A DNA stretch of 64,000 nucleotides from Membranipora membranacea (Eukaryota > Bryozoa > Gymnolaemata > Cheilostomatida > Membraniporidae), in contig OU612070.1 of assembly GCA_914767715.1 (NCBI GenBank), positions 9,625,501-9,689,500 on the forward strand. The letters run 5' to 3'. Shown piece after piece: positions 1 through 10,968 of this stretch. Both the position numbers and the translations under genes were made by a program. The notes beneath the pieces were generated by a model. That model searched no databases and was not told where the DNA came from. It worked only from the letters and a program-made list of their open reading frames with translations. Positions within the stretch are counted from its first letter, which is position 1. The number at the start of each line of letters is the position of its first letter.

Positions 1-1017
1 TGAGTGAGCATCCGAACTGAAACAGTTACAATGCTTCTGATATGTTTTTCGCAAAATTAGATGTAGCCTGGCTGAAGCTGAATTCTAATAGTGGCACTCT
101 TCTGTTGAATAGAGGAGAGCTTATTCTGAGAGAAAACAATACTAACTCATAATATAACTTGTTTTCAAAACCATTGTTCTGTATAGTAAATTGTTAACGC
201 CAATTATCTTTTACAGAACTATGAACACACAAAACAGCCAAATGATATGTGTTCATATTAGAGCTAAGCACAGGGTTCTGATCCTCACTGTAATGATGTG
301 TTGCTTTGTATTGCCCACATAATCAGCATGACCCTCACGCAAGTAGCGATCAAAAAGACTCCCGAAATAACCAAAGAAAATTACTTGTGGTAGCTAAATT
401 TGCAGTAGATATGCAATATTTTTTCACTGAAGAGATATATGTTATCATTTTTGGGTGAAAATTATGCATAGTGTAAGAAGTTATCTCACTGCTCATCTTG
501 AGGTACTACATAGTGCGTACTGTACCAGTTCAAAAAGCATTTAAACTTTAAATAGCTCAGTTTTTCCGCATAATGTAAAAATAAACTTGAATTCACTAAA
601 TCAAAAAAATCATAGCTGAGCAGTGGCAAAAATTACAGCTCTAAACATAATGTTTACCCAGAAGGGCTATGGATGTTCAGTGTATAAAATATTGCATAGT
701 TACCGCGAAATAAGCTGCCAGACTATATATTGCTATGGTCTTTCTGTTGCCTTCAAATCGTTTCTGTGGAGTATTTATATAAGTTATAGGAGAATGAGTG
801 ATTTCAATAACCAATTCAAATTTGCTCACTATTTGAATGCCATTCAGGTTATTTAAATTTGTCAATGAGTTAAAGCATCAGGTGTAGCAGTACGATTGTT
901 TTTGAATCAAAGAAAAGTTTTAGCAGGTTTCCAGGTCTGTTCAACAGCTAAAATAATCTGATTGCCTCACACTGTGCAAAAACATGTCATATTCATATGG
1001 CCAGAAGCTATGCTGGG
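1..1017. other. No supported feature
   Basis: AT-rich DNA with only short chance reading frames on both strands. I see no splice-flanked exon, RNA gene or repeat here. Confidence 0.5.
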
Positions 1018-1195
1018 CTAAGCCGAGCTGTATATAATACTTTCCCCGCAATAAATGGCCATGTTATTGAGACTATTGGGGCACCCCGGGACACAAAGCT
1101 GTCTTGAATTCCTTTGCAGAAATATAGTGCGATCTTCAATTTTAAAACTGTCATCTTGAACATAAATTTTGAAACACCCATCAATCTTCAATCTT
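1018..1195 (-). CDS. Candidate terminal exon, unknown protein
   Basis: On the minus strand a pyrimidine-rich tract ending TTTTACAG is followed by 59 open codons to a TAG at 1020-1018. The peptide is mixed hydrophilic with four cysteines, including the run CVPGCPN, and ends GESIIYSSA. The first base would complete a codon begun in an upstream exon. The two candidate exons at 1773-1839 and 2245-2301 lie upstream on the same strand, but their phases do not join directly to this one, so at least one exon would be missing. I do not recognise the peptide. It could be a chance open frame. Confidence 0.25.
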
Positions 1196-1772
1196 CTGTA
1201 AAATAAGGAGGGAGCCCCACTATTCAAGCATGCAGAACGGAGGCACAACCTTGTATAAATTCCTTTCTAGGAGAGAGCTCAACTCAATGTTCGTCAGCGC
1301 TTGAACAGTCAACCTTGAAAGTACCCCCTCGAACCCACCACCACTGCTATAAGGCACCAACCTCCCGTCAGTGAATAGCAAGCGGGTGCAGAGTGCGCCA
1401 TCCCATCATCCGAAATAACAAAACAGCCTAATGGCAGGCCCGCTATTCACTACTCAGAGTTTTGCTCTCTTATCCCACAAATTTTGATTATTTCTTCTCT
1501 TTATCATAGTGTAACACATTTGCCCTAATAATTTGGCTTTATTGCTGATCTTGTTTGCAACGGATGGGAGGGACAGTGGACGGCCATTGAGATTCAAAAC
1601 ACAGTATCAGTCTGAAAAGACGGCCCCAATGGTAAAGAAGATTGCCAACAAATATAGGTTTGTGGCATTCTCCTACCTAATTGCATATCACAATGTCATG
1701 TCATGATAATATGTCACAATTTGATGGTGCTTATGATAAGGGGAAAATAGAGTACAATTTGAGTCTGCTAAC

Positions 1773-1841
1773 CTGTTTCTATTTCTATCATATCCAGCTC
1801 ACTAATTTGTTTCTGTCCGTTGAGAGTTTCGGCAGCCATAT
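1773..1841 (-). CDS. Candidate first coding exon
   Basis: Minus strand: the acceptor-like ATTATCTTTCAG is followed after two bases by ATG (1839-1837). Then come 22 codons starting MAAETLNGQKQISELD, and a donor-like CAG|GTTAGC at 1773. The peptide is hydrophilic and its codons look coding, but the exon is short. The opposite strand also has an acceptor-like TATCATATCCAG in the same place, so strand assignment is not secure. No product can be named. Confidence 0.3.
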
Positions 1842-2244
1842 CTGAAAGATAATGATGAGAAATGTGTTTGATGACTGACTACACAGTACAAAGGCAAATA
1901 TCATATATCATCAAACGTTTCCAATGATGTAAGAACACATCGATAGCTATTCAGGTGAAATATATTTCCAAATATCAGTTGACTATAACATCAAGCATGA
2001 ATCACCCATTAAATATTTCCCCATGCAAGGTGTTCCCACATCCAATGAAGAGATATAATCTAAGGAGCGATGGGTCTGCATATTGCATGAAGTAGGATAG
2101 TGAGAGGAACAGCAGAGGTGCAACTCCTCATAATTTCTGATAAACCTAGACTGGAAAGTCTGGATCAACAACAAGCTCAATTCCCCTTGTTGTGATTCAA
2201 AAACACTAATTCACAACTGTTTCGTTTCATAATCAATAGCTTAC

Positions 2245-2313
2245 CTGCTCCAGGAGTGCAACTTCTCTATGATCCTGAGCTTTTCGCGATTTATCAGGCA
2301 TCAAGGAGTGCTT
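2245..2313 (-). CDS. Candidate short exon with strong donor
   Basis: Minus strand: ATG at 2301-2299 starts 19 codons (MPDKSRKAQDHREVALLEQ) ending exactly at a consensus donor CAG|GTAAGC (2245). The frame stays open upstream to an acceptor-like CTATATATAGTATAG, so this could be an internal exon from 2313 or a first exon. The phase-0 end does not match the start of the candidate exon at 1773-1841, so the two may not be consecutive. Confidence 0.3.
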
Positions 2314-3578
2314 CTATACTATATATAGTTTAATGAGCAGCCTTGAAGTTTTATTTTAGTTCTTTTGATGGACTGGTTGAACCATGAGTGACAGCAATGT
2401 AGATGACATAATGAATTTCCAATATAAGATTTATTATAAAACGTAACCAACCTCTTACATCAATACTACTCACTGCAGTTCAGAGCTTCCTGGTGCATTT
2501 TTCTTTATAACAACACTCCAATATTGTCTTTGTTGGAACCTTGTTGTTTGGTTGCAAGTTGGAAACCTAATCGAGACATTAGGTTTACTGTTTTCACTGT
2601 TTCACATTTTCACAATTTGATTGAAATCTATGAAAAACAAAATTCTTTTGATGTTTGATAAGGCATAGAAAACTTAAACAATTGGACAAATTGTCTCAAT
2701 CCAGTGATCATATTATGATTTATCAAAATTATTTTGAAGAAAAACAAAATGCTTGTGAATATTGACACAATCTAGTGAAAAAACAATTTGATTAGTTGTA
2801 CTCAAAGTAGCAAAACAAAAGCGTCATGGCAGTCACAAACAACTGTGGTACATTCATGCGAGCAAATTCCATCAATTTTTATATCACATTCCAGCTTCTG
2901 GTTACCAAAATAGAAATGTTACAGTCAATAGTTTAATCCTTGCATGCAGAGTTTCTCAAGAGCCATTAATTTGGTTCACCTATATAGGAGATTATGTGTG
3001 AAGTTTCGCAACAGTGTGACATTACACGCAGCCTCAAGTTTACGTTAAGAAGACAATTTCTGACTGAGAAACCTAAGAATATTTTCTCACACTGTCAAAC
3101 ATTGGAGAAGAGTATCATTATTGTCTGCAACATGCGCTCTAGTATAATTTTGCCGGCTCATGTTGTAAAGTTAAAGCTCTTCATTTTTGCCTTAAGATGT
3201 CAAGGATAGGAATAGTATTGTCTTTAAATATTCGGCTCTATATAACATTTGATGCTGAATATCAATTAAGAACTACCCAAAGACCAAAGCATGATGAAGT
3301 CAGGCAAATACTTATGATAAAGTGGTGGCAGCTTTGCATGGTAAAAAAATCCAATGCTCTTCTTGGCATGAACTATTGAGAGTAGAAGAAGACACATTAG
3401 CAACTCAGATGATTGTGGGGAGAAAGCCTTAGCCTAACCCTTAGGAATTCACAGCGGCTCTAAATACCACAGCGATACACGCATGCAAAAGTCAACCTTA
3501 CAAATAGGCATTGTCCACCTAAGTAGCATAGTTCAACGTAGCCTGTCTTGAGAATCTTTGTAAGGTGGAAGGTGTGGG
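2314..3578. other. Mostly featureless; contains a diverged foldback relative
   Basis: No exon is supported. The stretch about 3270-3385 is a diverged relative of the left arm of the foldback element at 9487-9839. Shared landmarks are ACTACCCA.AGACCAA, AAGTCAGGCA..TACTTATGATA and TTTGCATGGT. Only this one arm is recognisable here. Confidence 0.4.
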
Positions 3579-3808
3579 TGAACAAAGCTTGTCAACCCTT
3601 GCGAATGAGCTTTTGAGAAACGGAGTTGTCCCCTCATGAAATTGTAGAAAACTATTAAAGCCTGGGATAAACTGGATTGGAAAATGGAAATCCAGTGTTA
3701 TCAGGGAGTTATCTACCCGATTAAAGGAGGGAACAACACTTTTCCTGATAGCTCGTTCGCAAGGGTTGACAAGCTTATTCCTTCTCCCACCAAACAAAGC
3801 TTGTCAAC
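3579..3808. repeat. Inverted-repeat element, AGCTTGTCAACCC family
   Basis: An imperfect inverted repeat of about 52 bp has a left arm at 3579-3632, starting near AACAAAGCTTGTCAACCCTT, and a right arm at 3729-3780 carrying AAGGGTTGACAAGCTT. Because the arms are inverted, both strands translate to the same SSFARVDKL peptide, which is an artefact and not a protein. A third short copy of AACAAAGCTTGTCAAC follows at 3793-3808. Related sequence recurs in block C at about 29765-29815 and 50990-51035. It is probably a small non-autonomous DNA transposon family, but no target-site duplication is clear. Confidence 0.5.
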
Positions 3809-5772
3809 ACAGCCTCAATTTGAAGCGGATAAATTATTTTCTCGGACCACCACAAAAGATTATCATGATGGTTGATGTTGGAGGAGTGGTAGTAGGTTTG
3901 TTTGTCTAATCAGTACTAATAGGGTTAGTCAAAATCATTTTATGACTGAAAATGAAAGATAATGTTTTCGACACGTACATGTCATCCTGATATATTGATG
4001 ATGGTTTTTCACGGCTAAATATTGGGATACCATGCCACCATTCCATGGCCCAAAATATTAAGTTAAACTTATATAGTGCAATCACCATGTCAGCATACGT
4101 AAATTTCAAATAGTATTACTACTCCAATTGGTATAAGCTGGGATCTTGATTATATCCTGTTTTGGCATTTATTTTCGGATTTTGGTTTCTGAATCTAAAT
4201 AATCAATACTATTATACCAATAAATTTCGGAAACATTTTGCTTCATGAGTGAATTTCTCTGGCGATGGTGGGTGAGAGGTATTTCGAAAGATTCAAACAA
4301 TCAAACTATTCGATGACTAGTATTGTGACAACCTGAATTAAACAACCTTGAGAAAGATCAGAGATGTTTGAGGATTTGATTTTATCCTAAACACACTCTT
4401 CTTCCAGCTAAAAGAAGGTTCCAGAAGCAGAGGTAAACATACGCTTTGGTAAAATAGGACTGTAAGTAGAGGTCCGAATGACCTAAACACAGATTGTTGG
4501 CGAAAGCTGACTAGAGCCAACTGGCGAATGGTGTTTCCAAGCATTGGAACTGATGACAAAACATCTTCAATCAAACGCTCATAGCCAACATTGAAAGAAA
4601 AAAAAGGGGAAAAACAACAAATTTTAGCAAATGCAGCATACTAGGAAGAACGTTCTAAATCTTCGCATTCTTAGGAACATTTAATTTTTGTCAGAAAAAG
4701 TGAATAATTTAATCTTTGATATAAACACATTATCTTCAAGGATCTTCTTGTTACATGGATGATTTTCTTTGAAAACAAAAAGTGAGATGCTGCAAAAAAA
4801 CGGATAAATTTGACAACCACATATCTGGAGAAAATCCAGTATCCATCCACACATAATAGTCATCAAATTAGGAGATTTAGCAGCGTTATTTCCCTAATGA
4901 AAAGCAGACTTAATCCGATAATTTTTTCTGTCACAAACTTGTTGCATAATGAACCTATTCCTGCACCTAGCACTGGTCATGAAGTATGCGTGTCCCCTTA
5001 CCCCTTACTCTACCCCTTATAGTATGAGGTTATAATTCAAATAAAAGTCTGCTTATCACTCTTCGATGCAGACAGAGTTGAAATATGGTATTAGCACCTG
5101 CAGTTCTCAAGCCACAAGGATACCCCTGCCCAGTGCAATTTGAAGATACTTTGTATGGGATTCATAACATTTGAGATGAGGTAACTGTGGATAGGAGTTG
5201 CATTTACCTATTTACTACGAAAAATCTTCAATCATAAGTTCTTCACAAAACATATAAATCGACCACAATATTTTTTTAATGCCAATAGCACATGTTGGCC
5301 AGCATGAAAAGCGAATCCATTATATGCCCTTGAAGTTAAATTTCTTTCTATATTTTTAATTTTTGTTTTTTTTTTAAAATCTCAAATTTTGGTTTGAGCT
5401 CTAACCTCAGCGATCAATATTTTCTTGACAAAGAGTTTTTTTATCTCATCAGTGGGTGTTTTCATCAAAATAAGAAAAGTAATAAAACATTATAGCTGAT
5501 ATGATATATTATCGTAAATAAAAGTTAAGAGCTTTATGACAGCGCAGACCCAATAGTCCAGAATTTTATTTTCTATATATATTTATAACTCAGATGAGCA
5601 GGATGAAAACATGAGTTAGTTCTTTCAAATGCAGTATCATTACACCTGACCTGGTAAATAATACTCACATATCCTATCTCAGACTCTAACGTCATGTTGT
5701 ATGACTAATTAGAATTCAGGTGACCAAAAACAGCAGGTAAATCAAATTTCATATGGTAAAATATGTTCAAAG
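3809..5772. other. No confident gene
   Basis: Only weak open frames occur. The best is on the minus strand at 4338-4574 (78 codons, with the stretch VSFRQQSVFRSFGPLLTVLF), but it lacks good flanking splice sites or a recognisable domain. The rest is AT-rich with homopolymer runs near 5340-5380. Confidence 0.4.
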
Positions 5773-6164
5773 TTTAAGGAACAATACACTTCTGATTTCT
5801 GTTTGACAGCCAACGCAGCTCTGAAAAATGTATGCACACACTAAAATTCTGGTATTATAGTGTAAAAACCCCTGTTCTTCTCAAATATGCATTCAAAACT
5901 GAAGTTGTGCATCCCCAACAAGAAATAAGACAACTAATAGAATCAAGTTTTTAGCTGAAATAGTCTGATTTTCTCAATAGGTTGTCTGCTCCTACCTGAT
6001 GAAATAATACAGATGTATCATAATGCGCATGTGCATGATGTAATATTTTCTAGCCACCCAAATATTTAGCTTTTAAGCCACATCCGGGAGGTTTTTCAAC
6101 AGAAATGACTTGCAGCAATCAGAGGATTTTCTGAGTTTTATCAAACATTCACTGTTGAAACTAA

Positions 6165-6909
6165 ATGATGAGTTCAAAACCAACACCTTATGCTTTTTCT
6201 CCAACCAAGAATGGCCAGAAGCTTCCTTGGGAATTGGGGATACCTGAAGATGGGAGAGTTCTGCCTCCTGTCCCAACTGGACACAGAAATACTAGTGGGA
6301 GTACCAGTACAGGATCATCATCATCTGCTACTGGGAGTGCTGACCCCTCACCTTACCGACCAGGCAGGATGTGGGAGGCCTTTAGAAAGCAGCAGAATGA
6401 GCAACAACATGTTGATCAGGTAATGTTTTGTAAAATTGCTTCAAGCTTTCAATTAACATTGATCGCATCTGCATCCATATTCACACTTACATTACATGGA
6501 TCAGATCCTATAAATCTAAAACAGCTAAGCGAATACAATCCTTATTCAGTAAGATCAAGACCACAATAGATTATGTTGCTAAATACCTATTTCAGAAGTG
6601 GTTAGAAGGGTTGCCTCAATTCTGGCAGCATGTGAAATGGTAGAGACTTTTTTATTAGGGCATGATTCCAGGTTGAGGTAGTATATTGACTTCCCTTTGA
6701 TTATTATTTAGGTCGAACAAAGACCATCGCCGCCACCACCACCACAGGCAGATGCCGTAGTCAGGAGGAGAGATGTCTGTACCTGCCAGAGATGTCCAGC
6801 AGATCCAATCACAACATACACACACATGCATGGCACAGCATCAAAACAAAAGTATCACAATTTTATTATACATAAATTTCCCCAAATCCCGGCTATCGAG
6901 GATACATAG
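6165..6909 (+). CDS. Two-exon gene, proline-rich unknown protein
   Basis: Exon 1 (6165-6419) starts at ATGATG directly after an in-frame TAA and encodes 85 residues, ending at the donor CAG|GTAATG. Exon 2 (6712-6909) follows the acceptor TTATTATTTAG in the same phase and adds 65 residues to a TAG, giving about 150 aa. Visible parts are a region with KLPWELGIP, a Ser/Thr-rich linker at about residues 43-60, YRPGRMWEAFRKQQ, a five-proline run, and a CTCQRC cysteine pair motif. There is no signal peptide or membrane segment. Exon 1 is duplicated in inverted orientation at 7298-7541 with mostly silent or conservative changes before a frameshift, which supports it being coding. I do not recognise the family; a further upstream non-coding exon is possible. 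Confidence 0.5.
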
Positions 6910-7296
6910 ATACCTTGTCATATTGGGTGTAAGGGGTACGGAGGCAGCTGTTAACCGTGTGAAAGTCTGTTGTTAGCAGTTAGAACTGTATCTATAATAA
7001 TTGTTACAGCCCTGTAATATCCTAACCCTGATTGGGACGAATTCCTTTAGAATTTGTGAAGCTTCCACTTGGTTCTAGAGTCAATGGTCCATTCACATTG
7101 CAGTGGCCAGTAAAAGTTTATGTTCGGTGGCAAGCAACATTATGTACACCATTGCAAGAATTTGTTGAAATTGTCTTTTGATGCTGACTATACTTACTCC
7201 GACTAACCTCAGCATCAAGTACTTCAAATGTTTCACAGTTTGGTATCAGCTTTGACCTTGAACCACGTTCAGCTCTTATTAGCATTATGGTCTGCA

Positions 7297-7541
7297 AGGT
7301 GAGGGGTCAGCACTCCCAGTAGCAGATGATGATGATCCTGTACTGGTACCTACCCGTATTTTTGTGTCCAGTTGGGACAGGAGGCAGAACTCTCCCATCT
7401 TCCGGTATCCCCAATTCCCAAGGAAGCTTCTGGCCATTCTTGGTTGGAGCAAAAGCATAAGGTGTTGGTTTTGAACTCATCATTTAGTTTCAACAGTGAA
7501 TGTTTGATATAACTCAGAAAATCCTCTGATTGCTGCAAGTT
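7297..7541 (-). pseudogene. Inverted truncated copy of the exon at 6165
   Basis: On the minus strand this repeats exon 1 of the gene at 6165-6909 from its ATGATG (7541-7536). Near codon 42 it has lost two bases, which breaks the frame. Homology ends just beyond the CCCCTCACCTT landmark, so the second half of the exon, the donor and exon 2 are absent. It lies in the right arm of the inverted duplication and points towards its parent. Confidence 0.75.
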
Positions 7542-7960
7542 ATTTCTGTTGAAAAACCTCCCGGATGTGGCTTAAAAGCTAAATATTTGGATGGCTAGAA
7601 AATATTACATCATGCACATGCGCATTATGATACATCTGTATTATTTCATCAGGTAGGAGCAGACAACCTATTGAGAAAATCAGACTATTTCAGCTAAAAA
7701 CTTGATTCTATTAGTTGTCTTATTTCTTGTTGGGGATGCACAACTTCAATTCTGAATGCATATTTGAGCAGAACAGGGGTTTTTACACTATAATACCAGA
7801 ACTTTAGTATGTGCATACATTTTTCAGAGCTGCGTTGGCTGTCAAACAGAAATCAGAAGTGTATTGTTCCTTTAAAGGTCAAATATAACAACATGATATA
7901 GCTTTGATATAAGTATATCTTCGAATGAACCTGTGAAAATTATTTGTTTGAAATCAAGAC

Positions 7961-9178
7961 TCAATGGGGCAAGCTGTATACACGGTAGTCAGGCTGATTT
8001 ATATCTGGCTGACAGTAATCTCCATCATTGACATCCCCTTCTACATATACCTCAGTCTCAACCAAGGGGGCAGCGCCAGTATCTTTGTCACCTTGTACAT
8101 GTTCTACAGTCTCATAGAGAGTGGCAGCACCCTGAGCTTCAGGTTGAATGTCATCAGCTGCAGGACTGTTAAAAATATGAGACTATCAATACTATTTTAT
8201 TTTGACAGGGTTGACTAAGATGAGCTACTTTAACGCTACTATTTACGTATGACTTTACCTGCTAAATGATCATTTTTGCGGAATAGGGTCATGGTCGAAA
8301 ACAGTATGTTCAAAAAGGCAAGCGTTTCATCTAGCCATGCGGCTTTATTTATTTATCTTGTTTTGTGGCCTTGTACTATACATACATATATTCTATACAT
8401 AATTATTTTAGGATTTGTCCTCCTTCAATTTCCGCACCATTGCATTTCGACATTCTCTTGACTTTGTTTATGATTATATCAGCATACATTTACTATCTGG
8501 TGTGGTATACATAGCAACATGGCAATATGAAACTTACATAATATAATTTTAAGGCGTTCTAGAAAGGGTTTTCTGACAAATTAAGTTCCTTATTGCGTAA
8601 GCTAATAAGATCTTGCGAAGTCTAGGAACCGCTGTTTTGCCTATTTGCTTATTTTTGACTGTATCAATTTTAGCAGCTTGCTGCGCACATACAATTCAGC
8701 AGGAGGTATTTATGGCTCACACTTCTAGGAATATAGTTTCTGGCATGCATGACACCCTCATTTTCCTTATTTAATCAAACAGTTAGATAATCAGAGAATT
8801 AATCCGCGTCCAAACCCTGTTTTGAAAAATTCTACAAATACGAGCCTGTGTTCTGGTGTATGTTTATTATAATCCTGATACTTTTAGTTGTCCCCTCATG
8901 ATATAAATGATTTAGTAACTTAAATTTTAGTTTAAATTGAGCTCCATGTTGATGAAAGGTAATAATCAATCTGATATGTTCAAACTCTCCTAACAACAAC
9001 ACAATGGAACATGTTACAGTTTACCTTTGATCTGAAGTTTTGACCCAAGGTAAAGTTCTCAATTTGATGATAACCACTCCAATAATAAGAATACACAAGA
9101 CAACAGCTATGGCAGCAGATATGATTGCGATCTGAGCAGTAGAAGGCGGTATCTTTGCTGTAGAATCAGCAGCTGTCA
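7961..9178 (-). CDS. 3' end of a single-pass transmembrane receptor gene
   Basis: Two minus-strand exons join in matching phase. The first (9178-9025) lies between an acceptor TTTCAAG and a donor AAAG|GTAAAC. It encodes a short Thr/Ser-rich stalk, a membrane segment of about 22 residues (IAIISAAIAVVLCILIIGVVII) described here by its hydrophobic run, and a KLR stop-transfer. The second (8165-7961) follows the acceptor TTTTTAACAG and encodes 67 residues to a TGA. Its acidic tail has tyrosines in TLYETV, EVYVEGD, GDYCQPD and PDYRVYSL contexts, like docking sites for SH2-type adaptors in animal receptors. The first exon needs one base from an upstream exon, so the extracellular part is missing. 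I could not find ectodomain exons between 9179 and 13000; the ligand class is unknown. Confidence 0.75.
8190..9000. other. Intron of the receptor gene
   Basis: The stretch between the two receptor exons is AT-rich with no further exon that I can support. The hydrophobic plus-strand frame around 8276-8461 is chance. Confidence 0.5.
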
Positions 9179-9486
9179 CTTGAAATTAAAAAAAAAGATT
9201 TGATAGACACTAGCCCGTATTCCCAATACATCATTATCTCTCCGATATTATTTTGGTGAGCCATTCCAAAAAAAAATTAGGTAACATTCTATAACTCCTC
9301 ATCATCCTAATCCAAAGATTCATGGAACAATACGAATAAATACAAATCCACCGGGCCATGTGCAGAAACAATTCTGTGATAAAAAAGTGTTACCACAACA
9401 ATTTTTCTTGCCGATAGAACTACCGTACAGATCGGTAAAGTTGTTCCCAGGAACCGAAAACAGAAGATAAAGCTAAATTATGTCCT

Positions 9487-9839
9487 ACACTTAAAGACTA
9501 CCCACAGACCAATACATGTTAAAGTCAGGCAGTTACTTATGATACAGTTATGTCAAATTTGCATGGTTAAAAAACTCAATGCTTTTCTTGGTATGAATTA
9601 TTGATGGTGGAAAAGTGCCTCCCGTAAGGGAAGGTAACTCTCATTCTCAGCATCATGATGTCACAGTAACCAGGAAGTTCTTGATTCTTCTGTTGCACAT
9701 TCTAGTCACAGTGACAACATGATGCTGAGAATGAGATTATCTTCCCTTACGGGAGGCTCTTTTTTCATGCAAATCTGACACAACTGACTAACGATAACAT
9801 GCATTGGTTTTTTGGTAGATTTTAAGTGATGTCATCTCT
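9487..9839. mobile_element. Foldback / MITE-like element
   Basis: Almost the whole 353 bp is an imperfect palindrome. The outer arms run from ACACTTAAAGACTACC (9487) and its inverse GGTAGATTTTAAGTGA (9839). The inner arms contain GCCTCCCGTAAGGGAAG (from 9609) and CTTCCCTTACGGGAGGC (to 9763), followed inwards by CATTCTCAGCATCATG and its inverse. There is no coding capacity and no clear target-site duplication. A diverged half copy lies at about 3270-3385. It probably sits in an intron or upstream flank of the receptor gene. Confidence 0.7.
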
Positions 9840-10094
9840 GTTGATAAATCTATGCTTGCTGATTCTTTCCCTCTGATAACATGTTTGTACGGATGGTGCT
9901 CAGAGGTTTCAGCGCGTGTTGTTACAGTTGGTAATGGATGCATGGTGGTCTGCCCCACCAAGTGTGTAAAAAATGTTTCAGGATCAGGGAAAGGGATATT
10001 TTTGACATCTCATAAAGTAATTTACTTAGCTTAGCATCAACCGACCAAACCAATATAAGACTAAGTCTTACCGATACTGGTATCTGCCCCATCT

Positions 10095-10440
10095 TCCCAA
10101 TGTCATTTTCCCACCAAGCGATTTTCCCACCTTCCGTTATCCCACCAAGCCGTTAACCCACCAGAATCTTTTCCCACCAAGCCATTCTCGCACATGGATG
10201 ACTTCCAACTCTGCCATTTTCCCAACTGGACGTTTTCCGACCAATCCATTTTCACACCTGAATGTCTTCCCACCATTATATGCTTCCACCTAGACATTTT
10301 CTCAACAAGCCATACACCAATCAGGCCGCTTTCCTGACAAACCATGTTCCCTCCAAGACAAATTCCCACTGAACTACTTTCTCCACAAGAATATTTACCA
10401 CTGTGCATTTCCCACCAAGACAATTTTTCACCATACAGTT
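10095..10440. repeat. Degenerate minisatellite, TTCCCACCAAGC unit
   Basis: About 18 imperfect, loosely spaced copies of a 17-20 bp unit close to CATTTTCCCACCAAGC cover this stretch. The minus-strand open frame over it (Trp/Gly/Lys-rich) is a by-product of the repeat and not a gene. Confidence 0.75.
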
Positions 10441-10910
10441 TTCTCTCTATAGCCTTGTTTACATGCTAGGCCATTCACATTCGATGATGACGTGTTGTTG
10501 ATTCAAAGCGGTCGAGTCAAATTCATAACAAATATAGTACACACTTTTTCTTCGTTTTGTTGTTGATCTTTGCTATCAATGGAATCTTAGTATGAAGAAC
10601 TCGCAAGCCATCTCAGCAGTCACCACCAAGACACAGTGGTTACAACAAGCAAGTTGCCTTGACTCTTGTGTACAGTAGAGCGCATGAGATCATTTGATCT
10701 TTATAATTGTTTACAGGCGATAATAAAGAACAAGTTAGTGCCCTCCGTGGAGGTGGAGGGATATTCAAGAAGTAGTGTATCAAATAGGGACATTACAGTA
10801 AAGTCTATGGTATAAAATCACTTTGTACCATTCACATATCGGAGCGAGATTGGAGATCACAGTCAGCCTACTGGCTGTAGCCCAAACAAGTCTGCTCCCT
10901 GCCTTGCTAA

Positions 10911-10968
10911 AGTCCTATGTGTTGTGCGATGGTTTCTAGCTATAGACCTATGTGTTGTGCAATGGTTT
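10911..10968. repeat. Short direct repeat, about 24 bp
   Basis: AGTCCTATGTGTTGTGCGAT at 10911 recurs as AGACCTATGTGTTGTGCAAT at 10945, each followed by GGTT, with a 34-bp period. Only two copies are seen. Confidence 0.6.

Larger units (their letters stand above)
5773..7876. repeat. Large inverted duplication (about 588-bp arms, 930-bp spacer)
   Basis: The left arm 5773-6360 and right arm 7290-7876 are reverse complements at roughly 97% by eye, separated by 6361-7289. Landmarks: TTTAAGGAACAATACACTTC at 5773 matches GAAGTGTATTGTTCCTTTAAA at 7876. At the inner edge CCCCTCACCTT at 6345 matches AAGGTGAGGGG near 7298. The arms carry about 390 bp upstream of a coding exon plus most of that exon (6165 onward). 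The right-arm copy of the exon has a 2-bp deletion that shifts frame, and it lacks the exon's 3' end and donor, so it is a truncated copy. Transcripts from the two arms would converge and could pair. Confidence 0.93.

Noticed and set aside
9848-10000. Minus-strand open frame as the receptor's extracellular stalk exon (contains TTMHPLPTVTTRAETSEHHP)
   Set aside because: No GT donor follows in the right place, and the acceptor side is unclear, so it cannot be joined to the membrane exon at 9178.
10103-10423. 106-codon minus-strand ORF rich in Trp, Gly and Lys
   Set aside because: It follows the degenerate TTCCCACCAAGC repeat and has no signal peptide, splice sites or domain.
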